NCBI GenBank assembly: GCA_964510535.1
Contig: CAZECG010000006.1
Location: 1 to 64,000 of the forward strand
From: JAJPXC01 sp964510535
GTDB lineage: Bacteria > Bacteroidota > Bacteroidia > Bacteroidales > Muribaculaceae
Direction: 5' to 3'
DNA length: 64,000 nt
This document shows, piece by piece, positions 25,056-34,046 of this stretch. The first letter of the stretch is position 1. Each line of letters opens with the position of its first letter. Made by a program: the position numbers and the translations under genes. Under the pieces are notes generated by a model. That model was not told the DNA's origin and did not search any database. It was given only the letters and a program-made list of their open reading frames with translations.

Positions 25056-26843
25056 GTGAAGAATATTAGAAATTTCTGTATAATCGCCCACATCGACCAC
25101 GGCAAAAGCACTTTAGCCGACCGACTTTTGGAATACACTGACACTGTGTCGGGTAAAGATCTTCAGGCGCAAGTGCTCGACGATATGGACCTTGAGCGCG
25201 AACGCGGCATCACTATCAAGAGTCATGCTATTCAGATGAATTATATCCTTGATGGTGAAAATTATACACTAAACCTCATTGACACTCCGGGACACGTTGA
25301 CTTCTCTTATGAGGTGTCGCGCTCTATTGCAGCGTGCGAAGGCGCACTGCTCATCGTTGACGCTTCGCAAGGTATTCAAGCGCAGACGATTTCCAACCTT
25401 TATATGGCAATCGACAACGATCTCGAAATTATTCCCGTTGTCAACAAGATTGACCTTGACAGTGCAAAACCAGAGGAGGTTGAAGACCAAATCATCGAAT
25501 TACTCGGTTGCTCTCGCGATGAAATAATCAGAGCCAGCGGTAAAACCGGTGCGGGTATTCCGGAAATCCTGAAAGCCATCATCGAGCGTGTACCCGCACC
25601 TCAAGGAGACCCTGACGCTCCGCTGCAAGCACTGATATTCGACTCTGTTTTCAACCCGTTCCGAGGCATTATAGCATACTTCAAAATTGAAAACGGCACT
25701 ATCTCCAAAAACGATTTCGTGAAGTTTGTCGCAACAGGCAAGGAATACAATGCTGACGAAATCGGTGTACTCAAACTCGATATGTCGCCCCGCGATAGCC
25801 TCTCGGCTGGTAACGTCGGTTACATTATTTCAGGAATTAAAACATCGCGAGAGGTAAAAGTTGGCGACACCATCACCCATGTCGACCGCCCATGTGACAA
25901 AGCCATCGAAGGATTTGAAGAAGTCAAACCGATGGTATTTGCCGGAGTTTATCCTATCGAAACCGAAGATTTTGAAAATCTTCGGTCATCGCTCGAAAAG
26001 TTGCAACTCAACGACGCATCTCTGACATTCCAGCCGGAATCGTCAGCTGCGCTTGGATTCGGATTCCGATGCGGATTCCTCGGCCTGCTCCACATGGAAA
26101 TTATACAGGAACGGCTCGGTCGCGAATTTGATATGGACGTCATAACAACAGTGCCCAACGTTTCCTACCGCGTGTACGACAAAAAAGGCGTTATGACTGA
26201 AGTCCATAACCCATCAGGACTCCCGGAGCCAACGCTGATTGACCACATTGAGGAACCCTACATCAGAGCTTCTGTTATCACCGCCGCCGACTATATCGGG
26301 CCCATTATGACGCTTTGCCTCGGCAAGCGAGGTGAGCTTGTGAAACAAGAATACATCTCCGGCAACCGCATGGAAATGATATTCGATATGCCTCTTGGTG
26401 AAATTGTGATTGACTTCTACGATAAGTTGAAAAGCATATCAAAAGGCTATGCCTCTTTCGACTATCACCTGCACGACTTCAGGGAGTCTAAACTCGTCAA
26501 ACTCGACATTCTGCTCAACGGCGAGAGCGTCGATGCCCTGTCAACTTTAACCCATGTCGACAACTCGGTGGCATTCGGCCGCAAAATGTGTGAAAAGCTC
26601 AAAGAGCTCATACCGCGACAGCAATTCGACATTGCGATTCAAGCTGCTATCGGTGCTAAAATCATAGCCCGTGAGACCATCAAGGCTGTGAGAAAAGACG
26701 TTACAGCTAAGTGTTATGGCGGCGACATCTCACGAAAGCGCAAACTGCTTGAGAAACAGAAAAAAGGTAAAAAGAGAATGAAACAGATAGGCTCGGTCGA
26801 AGTCCCGCAGAAAGCATTCCTTGCAGTTCTAAAACTTGACTAA
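25056..26843 (+). CDS. lepA: Elongation factor 4 (translational GTPase LepA)
   Basis: Ribosome-bound GTPase linked to back-translocation and 30S biogenesis. The protein is 595 aa, the usual length. G1 is AHIDHGKST (about residues 11-19), G3 DTPGHVDF and G4 NKIDLD. The LepA-specific C-terminal domain is clear from RCGFLGLLHMEI and the basic tail GGDISRKRKLLEKQKKGKKR. The start is GTG at 25056, since the family begins MKNIRNF right at this codon and no ATG fits. It is monocistronic, between the GH13 terminator and nhaA. Confidence 0.96.
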   Translation: MKNIRNFCIIAHIDHGKSTLADRLLEYTDTVSGKDLQAQVLDDMDLERERGITIKSHAIQMNYILDGENYTLNLIDTPGHVDFSYEVSRSIAACEGALLIVDASQGIQAQTISNLYMAIDNDLEIIPVVNKIDLDSAKPEEVEDQIIELLGCSRDEIIRASGKTGAGIPEILKAIIERVPAPQGDPDAPLQALIFDSVFNPFRGIIAYFKIENGTISKNDFVKFVATGKEYNADEIGVLKLDMSPRDSLSAGNVGYIISGIKTSREVKVGDTITHVDRPCDKAIEGFEEVKPMVFAGVYPIETEDFENLRSSLEKLQLNDASLTFQPESSAALGFGFRCGFLGLLHMEIIQERLGREFDMDVITTVPNVSYRVYDKKGVMTEVHNPSGLPEPTLIDHIEEPYIRASVITAADYIGPIMTLCLGKRGELVKQEYISGNRMEMIFDMPLGEIVIDFYDKLKSISKGYASFDYHLHDFRESKLVKLDILLNGESVDALSTLTHVDNSVAFGRKMCEKLKELIPRQQFDIAIQAAIGAKIIARETIKAVRKDVTAKCYGGDISRKRKLLEKQKKGKKRMKQIGSVEVPQKAFLAVLKLD

Positions 26844-26855
26844 GTCAGCATATAT

Positions 26856-26900
26856 TGAATGACCTCCGCATAATTAAAAAGCAACCGCGAAGGTCATTCA
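26856..26900 (+). terminator. Hairpin after lepA
   Basis: Arms 26856-26865 and 26891-26900 are perfectly complementary over 10 bp, with extra CGC/GCG pairing inside. The trailing T-run is weak, so efficiency is uncertain. Confidence 0.5.
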
Positions 26901-26957
26901 TACGTTATAGGGCTGTCAAGCACCTATATTGAATTACAATTAAACTCAAATTTGTAA

Positions 26958-28361
26958 ATGAACAACTCTTCACCCGTCGACACTAACAATGCGTCAATTC
27001 CCCATCAAGTCTTTTTTGCCGCGAAACAAGCGTTGCGGAGACATGCATCCGGGGGTAATATTTTGATTTTTTCAACAGTGCTCGCTCTTGTGGTTGCCAA
27101 CATTCCCGCGATTAACGGCTACTACTTCGACTTTTGGAACCAGGAAATGAGATTGCAGATTGGCGACTTCAACCTGTTGAGTCACGGAGGCCATCCAATG
27201 TCGGCTTTAGATTTCATCAACGACGCTTTAATGGCTGTCTTTTTCTTCACTATCGGTCTTGAAATTAAGCGCGAAATTTTGGTTGGCGAGCTGGCATCGT
27301 TCAAAAAGGCCTTACTCCCCATCTTGGCTGCTGTTGGCGGCATGGTAGTTCCCGTTATAATATTCATCTCGATGAGTAACGGAACCGATTTCCAAGGAGG
27401 TGCGGCTATCCCCATGGCTACCGACATCGCTTTTTCGCTCGGAGTCCTCACTATGCTCGGAAGCCGAGTGCCCATATCGCTCAAAATCTTTTTGACTACA
27501 CTCGCTGTGGTTGACGACATCGGTGGCATTATCGTCATTGCGCTGTTTTACTCGTCTCACATTGAAGTCAATCTGCTTCTCTATGCAACGGTGTTGCTCG
27601 GCGTTTTGATGTGTGGCTCTAAATTACATATCAAGAGCAAAATATTCTATCTCGGAATTGGTGGCGTAGTTTGGTATCTTTTCCTAAACTCCGGTGTCCA
27701 TTCCACTATCGCCGGCGTACTCGTCGCTTTCTGCATTCCTTCGACACCCGTCTTCGCACCCAAAAACTATATCAAAACGATACGCCGCTCTATCGCACAC
27801 TTCAACGACGAAGACGACGAGCGGCTAAATCGCCAAACAATTTTGACTCACGAGCAGATGAACTGGTTAAAGCAGATTGAGTCGGCATCTGATAAAGTGA
27901 TTTCACCGCTCCAAGAGCTTGAAGACTCTCTACACCCGATTGTCAACTACTTGATTGTTCCCCTGTTTGCATTTGCCAACGCCGGTATATTCTTGCTTGA
28001 TCTCGAACCCGCTACAATATTTGAGGGAGTTAGTTTAGCTGTAATAATAGGTTTGCTCATTGGTAAATTTGTCGGCATTTTCACTTTTACTTGGCTGACG
28101 ATCAAATTGCGTCTTGCCACGATGCCTCAATATTCCAACTGGTCAATGCTCGCCGCCGTCTCCCTGCTTGGTGGCATCGGCTTCACGGTTTCTCTCTTCA
28201 TTGCAAATCTCTCGTTCGGTGCTATGGGTACTGAGGATGTCTATTTGCTCAACCACGCCAAACTCGGCATTGTTGTGGGGTCGATACTCGCCGGCGTGCT
28301 TGGCTATATAGCTCTTCACTTTACACTCCCTACTGTGGCAAAGCTCCCGGCTAAGAATTGA
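26958..28361 (+). CDS. nhaA: Na+/H+ antiporter NhaA
   Basis: Inner-membrane antiporter that exports Na+ in exchange for H+. The protein is 467 aa, longer than the E. coli protein (388 aa). The transport-site aspartate pair is conserved as D186/D187 in VVDDIGG, and MATDIAFSLGVL, which belongs to the discontinuous helix region, is present. The extra length includes a charged cytoplasmic insert (HFNDEDDERLNRQTILTHEQ) before the second half. About 12 helices are predicted. It is monocistronic, with an unusually long perfect hairpin 31 nt downstream. Confidence 0.94.
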   Translation: MNNSSPVDTNNASIPHQVFFAAKQALRRHASGGNILIFSTVLALVVANIPAINGYYFDFWNQEMRLQIGDFNLLSHGGHPMSALDFINDALMAVFFFTIGLEIKREILVGELASFKKALLPILAAVGGMVVPVIIFISMSNGTDFQGGAAIPMATDIAFSLGVLTMLGSRVPISLKIFLTTLAVVDDIGGIIVIALFYSSHIEVNLLLYATVLLGVLMCGSKLHIKSKIFYLGIGGVVWYLFLNSGVHSTIAGVLVAFCIPSTPVFAPKNYIKTIRRSIAHFNDEDDERLNRQTILTHEQMNWLKQIESASDKVISPLQELEDSLHPIVNYLIVPLFAFANAGIFLLDLEPATIFEGVSLAVIIGLLIGKFVGIFTFTWLTIKLRLATMPQYSNWSMLAAVSLLGGIGFTVSLFIANLSFGAMGTEDVYLLNHAKLGIVVGSILAGVLGYIALHFTLPTVAKLPAKN

Positions 28362-28391
28362 CTCAAAAATCTCTTTTATTGTGATAATTAG

Positions 28392-28424
28392 AAAATTTGC
28401 GGCAAAAATTTTGCCGCAAATTTT
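28392..28424. terminator. Perfect 16-bp inverted repeat, terminator of nhaA
   Basis: Arms 28392-28407 and 28409-28424 are perfectly complementary around a single central A. The stem is A/T at both ends with a GCGGC core. Its right edge overlaps the -33 TTG of the next promoter, so it may also act as an operator. Confidence 0.7.
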
Positions 28425-28452
28425 GCATTTTCACACTTTTATGTTAATTTTG
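28423..28452 (+). promoter_or_regulatory. Promoter of the two-component operon
   Basis: TTG (28423-28425), a 19-nt spacer, then TAATTTTG (28445-28452). The predicted 5' UTR is about 130 nt before the kinase ATG at 28591. Confidence 0.55.
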
Positions 28453-28590
28453 ACGCTCAATGTTAAACGTGATGTTGTAATTGACAAATCATCACAAACA
28501 ATTATCTCTTTTAATTGTTAACATAACAAAACTTAATTAACTGATGCTCGGCGGAGACCCTTCAATGCCATACTCGATTTGTGATAAGTT

Positions 28591-30123
28591 ATGAAAAAAT
28601 CGACTATCTGGTTACTCACTATATTGATGGCCCTCACTTTTATGGGACTGCTGTTCGTCCAAATCATGTACATGAAAAACATGATTAAGATGCGCGATGA
28701 CCAGTTCACCGAAGGTGTACGCCGCAGCCTGTACACTGTGGCTACAATGCTGCAGCAAGACGAGACAAAACACTTTCTCGAAGAAGATGTAGCTCAGATT
28801 GAGGCGTCATCAATCTACGCTCAATATGCCGACGGCGGCACCCCGCATCTCAGCGGCGTGAATTACTCGTTCACCTCCTCAAGCGGCGTGAAAGCCGACT
28901 TGACGATCAAAGGGGATGTCGATAAAATCACAGCGATTCAGAGCGACCAAAGCAACGTGCTCGGACAATCGCGCTCTATGCAAGAAGTCATTAAAGGACA
29001 ATACCTCTACCAAAAAGGCCTTATCGATGAGGTTATACTCAATATTTTGAGCCAGGCCAGCAACAGGCCGGTCGAAGAGAGAGCCGATTCAACGACACTC
29101 CGCACCTACCTGAAGCAGGAACTGGCGAACAACGGACTCGACCTTCCATTTGAATTTGCCGTCGTCAACCGCAGCAACCTCGCCCTCTATCGCACCACGG
29201 GATTCATCCCCGCCGCAAACGACGAAAACAATATGTTCATACAGACGCTTTTCCATAATGACCCGTCTAATAAAAAGATTTTCCTCAAAGTATATTTTCC
29301 GAATAAGAAAGACTACATTTTCTCATCAATCAAATTCATGATTCCGTCATTCGCATTCACATTCATTTTGTTGATTATCTTTCTGTTCTCTATAATCATA
29401 GCGTTTAGGCAGAAAAAATTGACTGAAATGAAAAATGACTTCATCAACAATATGACTCATGAATTTAAGACCCCAATCTCATCTATATCTCTCGCCGCCC
29501 AGATGTTGAACGACGACTCGGTTAGAAAATCACCTGCCATGATGCAACACATCTCAACAGTGATTAACGACGAGACAAAACGGCTGAGATTCCAAGTCGA
29601 GAAAGTGCTACAGATGTCAATGTTCGACCGGCAAAAAGCCACATTGAGGCTCACGGAAGTGGATGCAAACACCGCCATCGCCAACATAATACACACGTTT
29701 AAACTGAAAGTCGAGCGATACGGCGGAAGCATCGCTGCCAACCTCGATGCCGAGGACTCTATTGTCAACGTCGACGAGATGCACTTCACCAACGTAATCT
29801 TCAACCTCCTTGACAACGCCGTGAAATATCGCAAAGAAGACACCCCCCTGTCTCTCGTGGTAACGACACGCAACATTCCCGGCGAAAAGCTCGAAATAAC
29901 CGTTGCCGACAATGGCATCGGCATAAAAAAAGAGAATTTGAAAAAAATATTTGATAAATTCTACCGCGTCTCCACCGGCAACCGCCACGATGTCAAAGGA
30001 TTCGGTCTCGGTCTCGCTTATGTCCACAAAATGGTCAAGGAACTAAACGGCGAAATCCGAGTGGAAAGCGAACTAAATACAGGAACAAAATTTATAATAA
30101 TATTACCCCTAATTAAAAACTAA
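28591..30123 (+). CDS. Sensor histidine kinase
   Basis: A 510-aa membrane kinase. Helices are at about residues 5-27 (LLTILMALTFMGLLFVQIMY) and 250-272 (SFAFTFILLIIFLFSIIIAF), enclosing a periplasmic sensor of about 220 residues with no recognised fold. The phosphoacceptor is H290 in MTHEFKTPIS. ATPase motifs are NLLDNAVKYR (N box), VADNGIGI (G1) and GFGLGLAYVHKM (G2). No HAMP domain is evident. The partner regulator starts 6 nt downstream. The signal is unknown. Confidence 0.94.
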   Translation: MKKSTIWLLTILMALTFMGLLFVQIMYMKNMIKMRDDQFTEGVRRSLYTVATMLQQDETKHFLEEDVAQIEASSIYAQYADGGTPHLSGVNYSFTSSSGVKADLTIKGDVDKITAIQSDQSNVLGQSRSMQEVIKGQYLYQKGLIDEVILNILSQASNRPVEERADSTTLRTYLKQELANNGLDLPFEFAVVNRSNLALYRTTGFIPAANDENNMFIQTLFHNDPSNKKIFLKVYFPNKKDYIFSSIKFMIPSFAFTFILLIIFLFSIIIAFRQKKLTEMKNDFINNMTHEFKTPISSISLAAQMLNDDSVRKSPAMMQHISTVINDETKRLRFQVEKVLQMSMFDRQKATLRLTEVDANTAIANIIHTFKLKVERYGGSIAANLDAEDSIVNVDEMHFTNVIFNLLDNAVKYRKEDTPLSLVVTTRNIPGEKLEITVADNGIGIKKENLKKIFDKFYRVSTGNRHDVKGFGLGLAYVHKMVKELNGEIRVESELNTGTKFIIILPLIKN

Positions 30124-30129
30124 ACAATT

Positions 30130-30840
30130 ATGGAAGAACGTATGCGTATTCTGTTGTGCGAAGATGATGAGAATCTTGGCATGTTGCTGCGGGAATATCT
30201 CCAGGCCAAAGGATTTAACGCCGATCTTTTCTCTGACGGAGAAGCTGGATACAAGGCATTCCTCAAAGGGAAATACGACATCTGCGTCCTTGACGTGATG
30301 ATGCCCAAAAAAGACGGATTCGCGCTCGCCCAAGAAATCCGCACGGTAAACTCTGAGGTGCCTATCATATTTCTGACTGCGAAATCCATGAAAGAAGACA
30401 TCCTCGAAGGGTTCAAGCTCGGTGCCGACGACTATATCACCAAGCCATTCTCGATGGAAGAACTCGTGTTTCGCATTGAAGCCATTTTGCGCCGCGTCAA
30501 AGGCAAGAAAGGCAAAGAAATCACCATGTACAAAATCGGCAAATTCACATTCGACACTCAGAAACAAGTGCTTATGGTCGATGATAAAGTCACCAAACTC
30601 ACTACGAAAGAGTCAGAATTGCTTAGTCTTCTTTGCGCCCACGTCAACGAAATCCTTGAACGCAACTTCGCCCTCAAGACCATTTGGATTGACGACAACT
30701 ACTTCAATGCGCGCTCTATGGATGTCTACATCACAAAGCTCCGTAAGCACCTCAAGGACGACCCGTCAATAGAGATTATCAACATCCACGGAAAAGGCTA
30801 CAAACTCATCGCACCCGAGGTTGACAATCAGGGAAAATAA
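30130..30840 (+). CDS. OmpR-family response regulator
   Basis: A 236-aa DNA-binding response regulator. The receiver domain covers about residues 5-120: the acidic pair in LLCEDDE, phosphoacceptor D55 in CVLDVMMPKKDG, a threonine in FLTAKS and a lysine in ITKPFS. A winged-helix OmpR/PhoB effector follows, ending in YITKLRKHLKDD and NIHGKGYKLI. It is 6 nt after its kinase and followed by a terminator, so the pair forms a two-gene operon. Layout and length resemble the RprXY type of Bacteroides, but identity is not asserted. Confidence 0.94.
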   Translation: MEERMRILLCEDDENLGMLLREYLQAKGFNADLFSDGEAGYKAFLKGKYDICVLDVMMPKKDGFALAQEIRTVNSEVPIIFLTAKSMKEDILEGFKLGADDYITKPFSMEELVFRIEAILRRVKGKKGKEITMYKIGKFTFDTQKQVLMVDDKVTKLTTKESELLSLLCAHVNEILERNFALKTIWIDDNYFNARSMDVYITKLRKHLKDDPSIEIINIHGKGYKLIAPEVDNQGK

Positions 30841-30873
30841 CGGTTGAGTAAGTCGACTTTTAAACATTTCATT

Positions 30874-30913
30874 GCGGAATTGACAATTAATTTGGTCGAT
30901 TCCGCTTTTTTTT
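30874..30913 (+). terminator. Terminator of the two-component operon
   Basis: Arms 30874-30880 and 30899-30905 pair, followed by eight T at 30906-30913. Confidence 0.8.
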
Positions 30914-30934
30914 AGATATTTGCTTATAAATCGC

Positions 30935-30942
30935 TATATTTG
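30935..30942 (+). promoter_or_regulatory. -7 element of the SPFH gene
   Basis: TATATTTG matches TAnnTTTG, 30 nt before the ATG at 30972. No TTG was seen at proper spacing. Confidence 0.45.
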
Positions 30943-30971
30943 CGTTGAGTATTCATTAATGTTTTGTGATT

Positions 30972-31874
30972 ATGGATTCAAATAACTCTGAAAAGGAATG
31001 CATCTGCCACGAGCAGCCCTACGGCGGCTTTGTGTTGAATGGCTTTGTGGCAGTCGCTATAGCCATATTGTTTATTGCAATTGCGCTTTTGTCCTTTGTC
31101 GGCGAAAACAATGTTGTTGGCTGTGTTTTTCTCGTCCTTACAGTGCTTTCCGTTTCCGGTTTTATTATGCTTGAACCTAATCAAGCAGTCGTGCTGACAT
31201 TTTTCGGTAAATATCGCGGCACGTTTGCCGATGCGGGTTTTTACTGGGTGAACCCTTTTATGAGCAAAAAGAAGCTTTCGCTCCGTATCGATAACCTTGA
31301 TATTGACCCGATTAAAGTAAACGATAAAGACGGAAATCCGGTGCTGATTGGCATGGTTCTCGTTTGGAAACTGAAAGATACCTACAAAGCGGTGTTCGAC
31401 CTTGACAACTCATCGCTCGGTATCGGCAAGAGCGTGTTCCATAACTTCGTCAATATCCAAGGCAACGCCGCACTCCGCGAAGTCGCCGGATTTTACGCCT
31501 ACGACAACGACGGCGGCGACGGCGCATTGACGCTCCGCTCGGGTGGCGCGGAAATTAACGAACTGCTCGAAAAGGAAATCAACGACAGACTCTCAATTGC
31601 CGGTATACAAGTAGTTGAAGCCCGCATCAACTATCTTGCTTACGCTCCCGAAATCGCCGCAGTGATGCTCCGCCGCCAGCAAGCCGCGGCTATTATCCAA
31701 GCGCGTGAAAAAATAGTCGAAGGAGCAGTTTCAACGGTGAAAATGGCACTTGAACATCTTGAAAAAGATGGCGTTGTCACTCTTGATAACGACCGCAAAG
31801 CACAGATGGTAGGCAACCTCCTCGTGGTGCTCTGTGCCGACGAGTCGGCGCAGCCCGTCATCCCTACTGTGTAA
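30972..31874 (+). CDS. SPFH (band 7) domain membrane protein
   Basis: A 300-aa protein of the stomatin/prohibitin/flotillin group, which forms oligomeric membrane scaffolds. Two N-terminal hydrophobic helices (about residues 20-65) are followed by the SPFH domain, seen as MLEPNQAVVLTFFGKYRGTF and GFYWVNPF. An Ala/Glu-rich helical end follows (AAVMLRRQQAAAIIQAREKI), as in the family. The ATG at 30972 was preferred to the GTG two codons upstream. It is flanked by its own promoter element and a downstream hairpin, so it is monocistronic. The client is unknown. Confidence 0.9.
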   Translation: MDSNNSEKECICHEQPYGGFVLNGFVAVAIAILFIAIALLSFVGENNVVGCVFLVLTVLSVSGFIMLEPNQAVVLTFFGKYRGTFADAGFYWVNPFMSKKKLSLRIDNLDIDPIKVNDKDGNPVLIGMVLVWKLKDTYKAVFDLDNSSLGIGKSVFHNFVNIQGNAALREVAGFYAYDNDGGDGALTLRSGGAEINELLEKEINDRLSIAGIQVVEARINYLAYAPEIAAVMLRRQQAAAIIQAREKIVEGAVSTVKMALEHLEKDGVVTLDNDRKAQMVGNLLVVLCADESAQPVIPTV

Positions 31875-31918
31875 TTATCCCTTCACTATCGGATTTTAGA
31901 ATTAATTATATCCTTTTA

Positions 31919-31950
31919 TTTGCCGCGGTATCTGAATATGCCGCGGCAAA
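31919..31950 (+). terminator. Hairpin after the SPFH gene
   Basis: Arms 31919-31928 and 31941-31950 form a perfect 10-bp stem containing the palindrome CCGCGG. A T-rich stretch follows, overlapping the uvrB promoter region. Confidence 0.55.
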
Positions 31951-31954
31951 TTGT

Positions 31955-31962
31955 TATCTTTG
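31955..31962 (+). promoter_or_regulatory. -7 element of uvrB
   Basis: TATCTTTG matches TAnnTTTG, 21 nt before the ATG at 31983. Confidence 0.5.
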
Positions 31963-31982
31963 TAGACTACAAAGAGCGATAA

Positions 31983-34046
31983 ATGGATTTCAAACTATCA
32001 TCTCAATATAAACCCACAGGAAGCCAACCCGAAGCGATAGCCCAATTAGTTAAGGGTATTAACGACGGACTGCCGGCCCAGACGCTTTTGGGCGTTACCG
32101 GTTCAGGTAAGACCTTTACAATGGCCAACGTCATAGCCGAGGTACAGAAACCAACGTTGATACTTAGCCACAACAAGACGCTCGCCGCTCAGCTTTATAG
32201 CGAGTTCAAAAGTTTCTTCCCCGATAACTCAGTCCAATATTTCGTCTCATACTACGACTATTACCAGCCCGAAGCCTACATCCCGTCAGTTGACAAATAC
32301 ATCGAAAAAGACCTCATGATTAACGACGAGATCGACAAGTTGAGACTTGCCACAACATCCGCCTTGCTTTCCGGGCGCAAAGATGTGATTGTCGTGTCAT
32401 CCGTCTCCTGCCTTTACGGCATCGGGAATCCCGAGGATTTCCACAGCAATGTGATTGACATTCACATCGGTCAGAAGATAGCGCGCAACGTTTTCCTTCG
32501 CCGCCTTGTCGACTCTCTTTACAGCCGCAACGAGATTGACCTCGCGCGAGGCAACTTCAGGGTGAAAGGCGACACCGTCGACATCAGATTGGCTTACGAA
32601 GAGATTACTCTCAGAGTGATTTTCTGGGGCGACGAGATAGAGTCCATATCAACCATACACCCCATCGACGGCACATCGCTCGGAAATCACGACTGCTTCA
32701 AGATTTACCCCGCCAACATTTTTGTCACATCCAAGGAACGCGTCAACTCCGCACTCGCACAGATTGGATACGACCTTAACGAACAAGTCGATTTTTTCAA
32801 CAAAGAGGCCAGACCGCTTGAAGCGAAACGCCTGTATGAACGCGTCACCTACGACATGGAGATGATTCGCGAAGTGGGCCATTGTTCAGGGATTGAGAAC
32901 TACAGCCGATACTTCGATGGTCGTCAGCCGGGGATGAGGCCATTCTGTCTGCTCGACTATTTCCCTAAAGATTTCATGACAATAATCGACGAAAGCCATG
33001 TCACAGTCCCGCAGATTAGAGCCATGTATGGAGGCGACCTGTCGCGAAAGATGAACCTCGTGGAATACGGATTCCGGCTTCCGGCGGCTCTTGACAACCG
33101 CCCCTTGAAATTTGAGGAATTTGAAAGTCTTCAGAATCAAGTCATTTACGTCTCAGCTACACCGGCCGACTACGAACTGGAACAAAGCGAAGGCGTTGTG
33201 GTCGAGCAGATAATCCGACCAACCGGACTGCTTGACCCTGTGATTGAGGTGCGTCCTTCCCTAAACCAGATTGACAACCTCATCGAGGAAATACAGACAC
33301 GCATCGAGCGCGACGAACGCGTTCTTGTCACCACACTCACCAAGCGCATGGCAGAGGAACTTAACGACTATATGAAAAAACTGCGTTTGCGCACCGCCTA
33401 CATTCACAGCGATGTCGACACCCTTGACCGCATACAGATTCTCGACGACCTACGCGCCGGTGTCTACGATGTGCTAATCGGCGTCAACCTCCTCCGCGAG
33501 GGGCTTGACCTCCCCGAGGTATCTCTTGTCGCCATCCTCGATGCCGACAAGGAGGGCTTTCTACGGTCTCACCGCTCTCTAACTCAGACAGTCGGGCGTG
33601 CCGCCAGAAACCTCAACGGATTAGTCATAATGTATGCCGACAAAATCACCGACTCCATGCAACAGACCATCGACGAAACCAACCGCCGGCGGTCGCTGCA
33701 GCTCGCTTATAACGAAGAACACGGCATCACCCCACAAGCTATCGTCAAGGCCCGCAACAAAATCATCGGCATCGACAAAGAGTCTGATACCGCCGCAACA
33801 CCCGGGCGCCGCAACAAAAAAGCCGAACCGATTCCATACGAAAACGAATATCGCCCCACCTTCGACATCGCCGCCGACCCGGTTATCCCATACATGGATG
33901 CCAACGCGTTGCAGAAAGCGATTACACGCATGCGCACCGACATGATAGAAGCGGCAAAACAGATGGAATTCATGGAGGCGGCTCGTTTGCGTGATGAGAT
34001 AATCAAGATGGAAGAACTCCTTAAATCTCTTGAAAACGATGAATAA
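31983..34046 (+). CDS. uvrB: Excinuclease ABC subunit B
   Basis: Damage-verification helicase of nucleotide excision repair, loaded by UvrA and recruiting UvrC. The protein is 687 aa. Walker A is GVTGSGKTFT (about residues 38-47). The DNA-clamping beta-hairpin lies in YYDYYQPEAYIPSVDKY. Helicase motif VI is QTVGRAARNLNG. The C-terminal UVR motif (MEFMEAARLRDEIIKMEELL) contacts UvrC. Its end overlaps the next gene by 8 bp, so uvrB and the ygiQ-type gene are coupled. Confidence 0.97.
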   Translation: MDFKLSSQYKPTGSQPEAIAQLVKGINDGLPAQTLLGVTGSGKTFTMANVIAEVQKPTLILSHNKTLAAQLYSEFKSFFPDNSVQYFVSYYDYYQPEAYIPSVDKYIEKDLMINDEIDKLRLATTSALLSGRKDVIVVSSVSCLYGIGNPEDFHSNVIDIHIGQKIARNVFLRRLVDSLYSRNEIDLARGNFRVKGDTVDIRLAYEEITLRVIFWGDEIESISTIHPIDGTSLGNHDCFKIYPANIFVTSKERVNSALAQIGYDLNEQVDFFNKEARPLEAKRLYERVTYDMEMIREVGHCSGIENYSRYFDGRQPGMRPFCLLDYFPKDFMTIIDESHVTVPQIRAMYGGDLSRKMNLVEYGFRLPAALDNRPLKFEEFESLQNQVIYVSATPADYELEQSEGVVVEQIIRPTGLLDPVIEVRPSLNQIDNLIEEIQTRIERDERVLVTTLTKRMAEELNDYMKKLRLRTAYIHSDVDTLDRIQILDDLRAGVYDVLIGVNLLREGLDLPEVSLVAILDADKEGFLRSHRSLTQTVGRAARNLNGLVIMYADKITDSMQQTIDETNRRRSLQLAYNEEHGITPQAIVKARNKIIGIDKESDTAATPGRRNKKAEPIPYENEYRPTFDIAADPVIPYMDANALQKAITRMRTDMIEAAKQMEFMEAARLRDEIIKMEELLKSLENDE

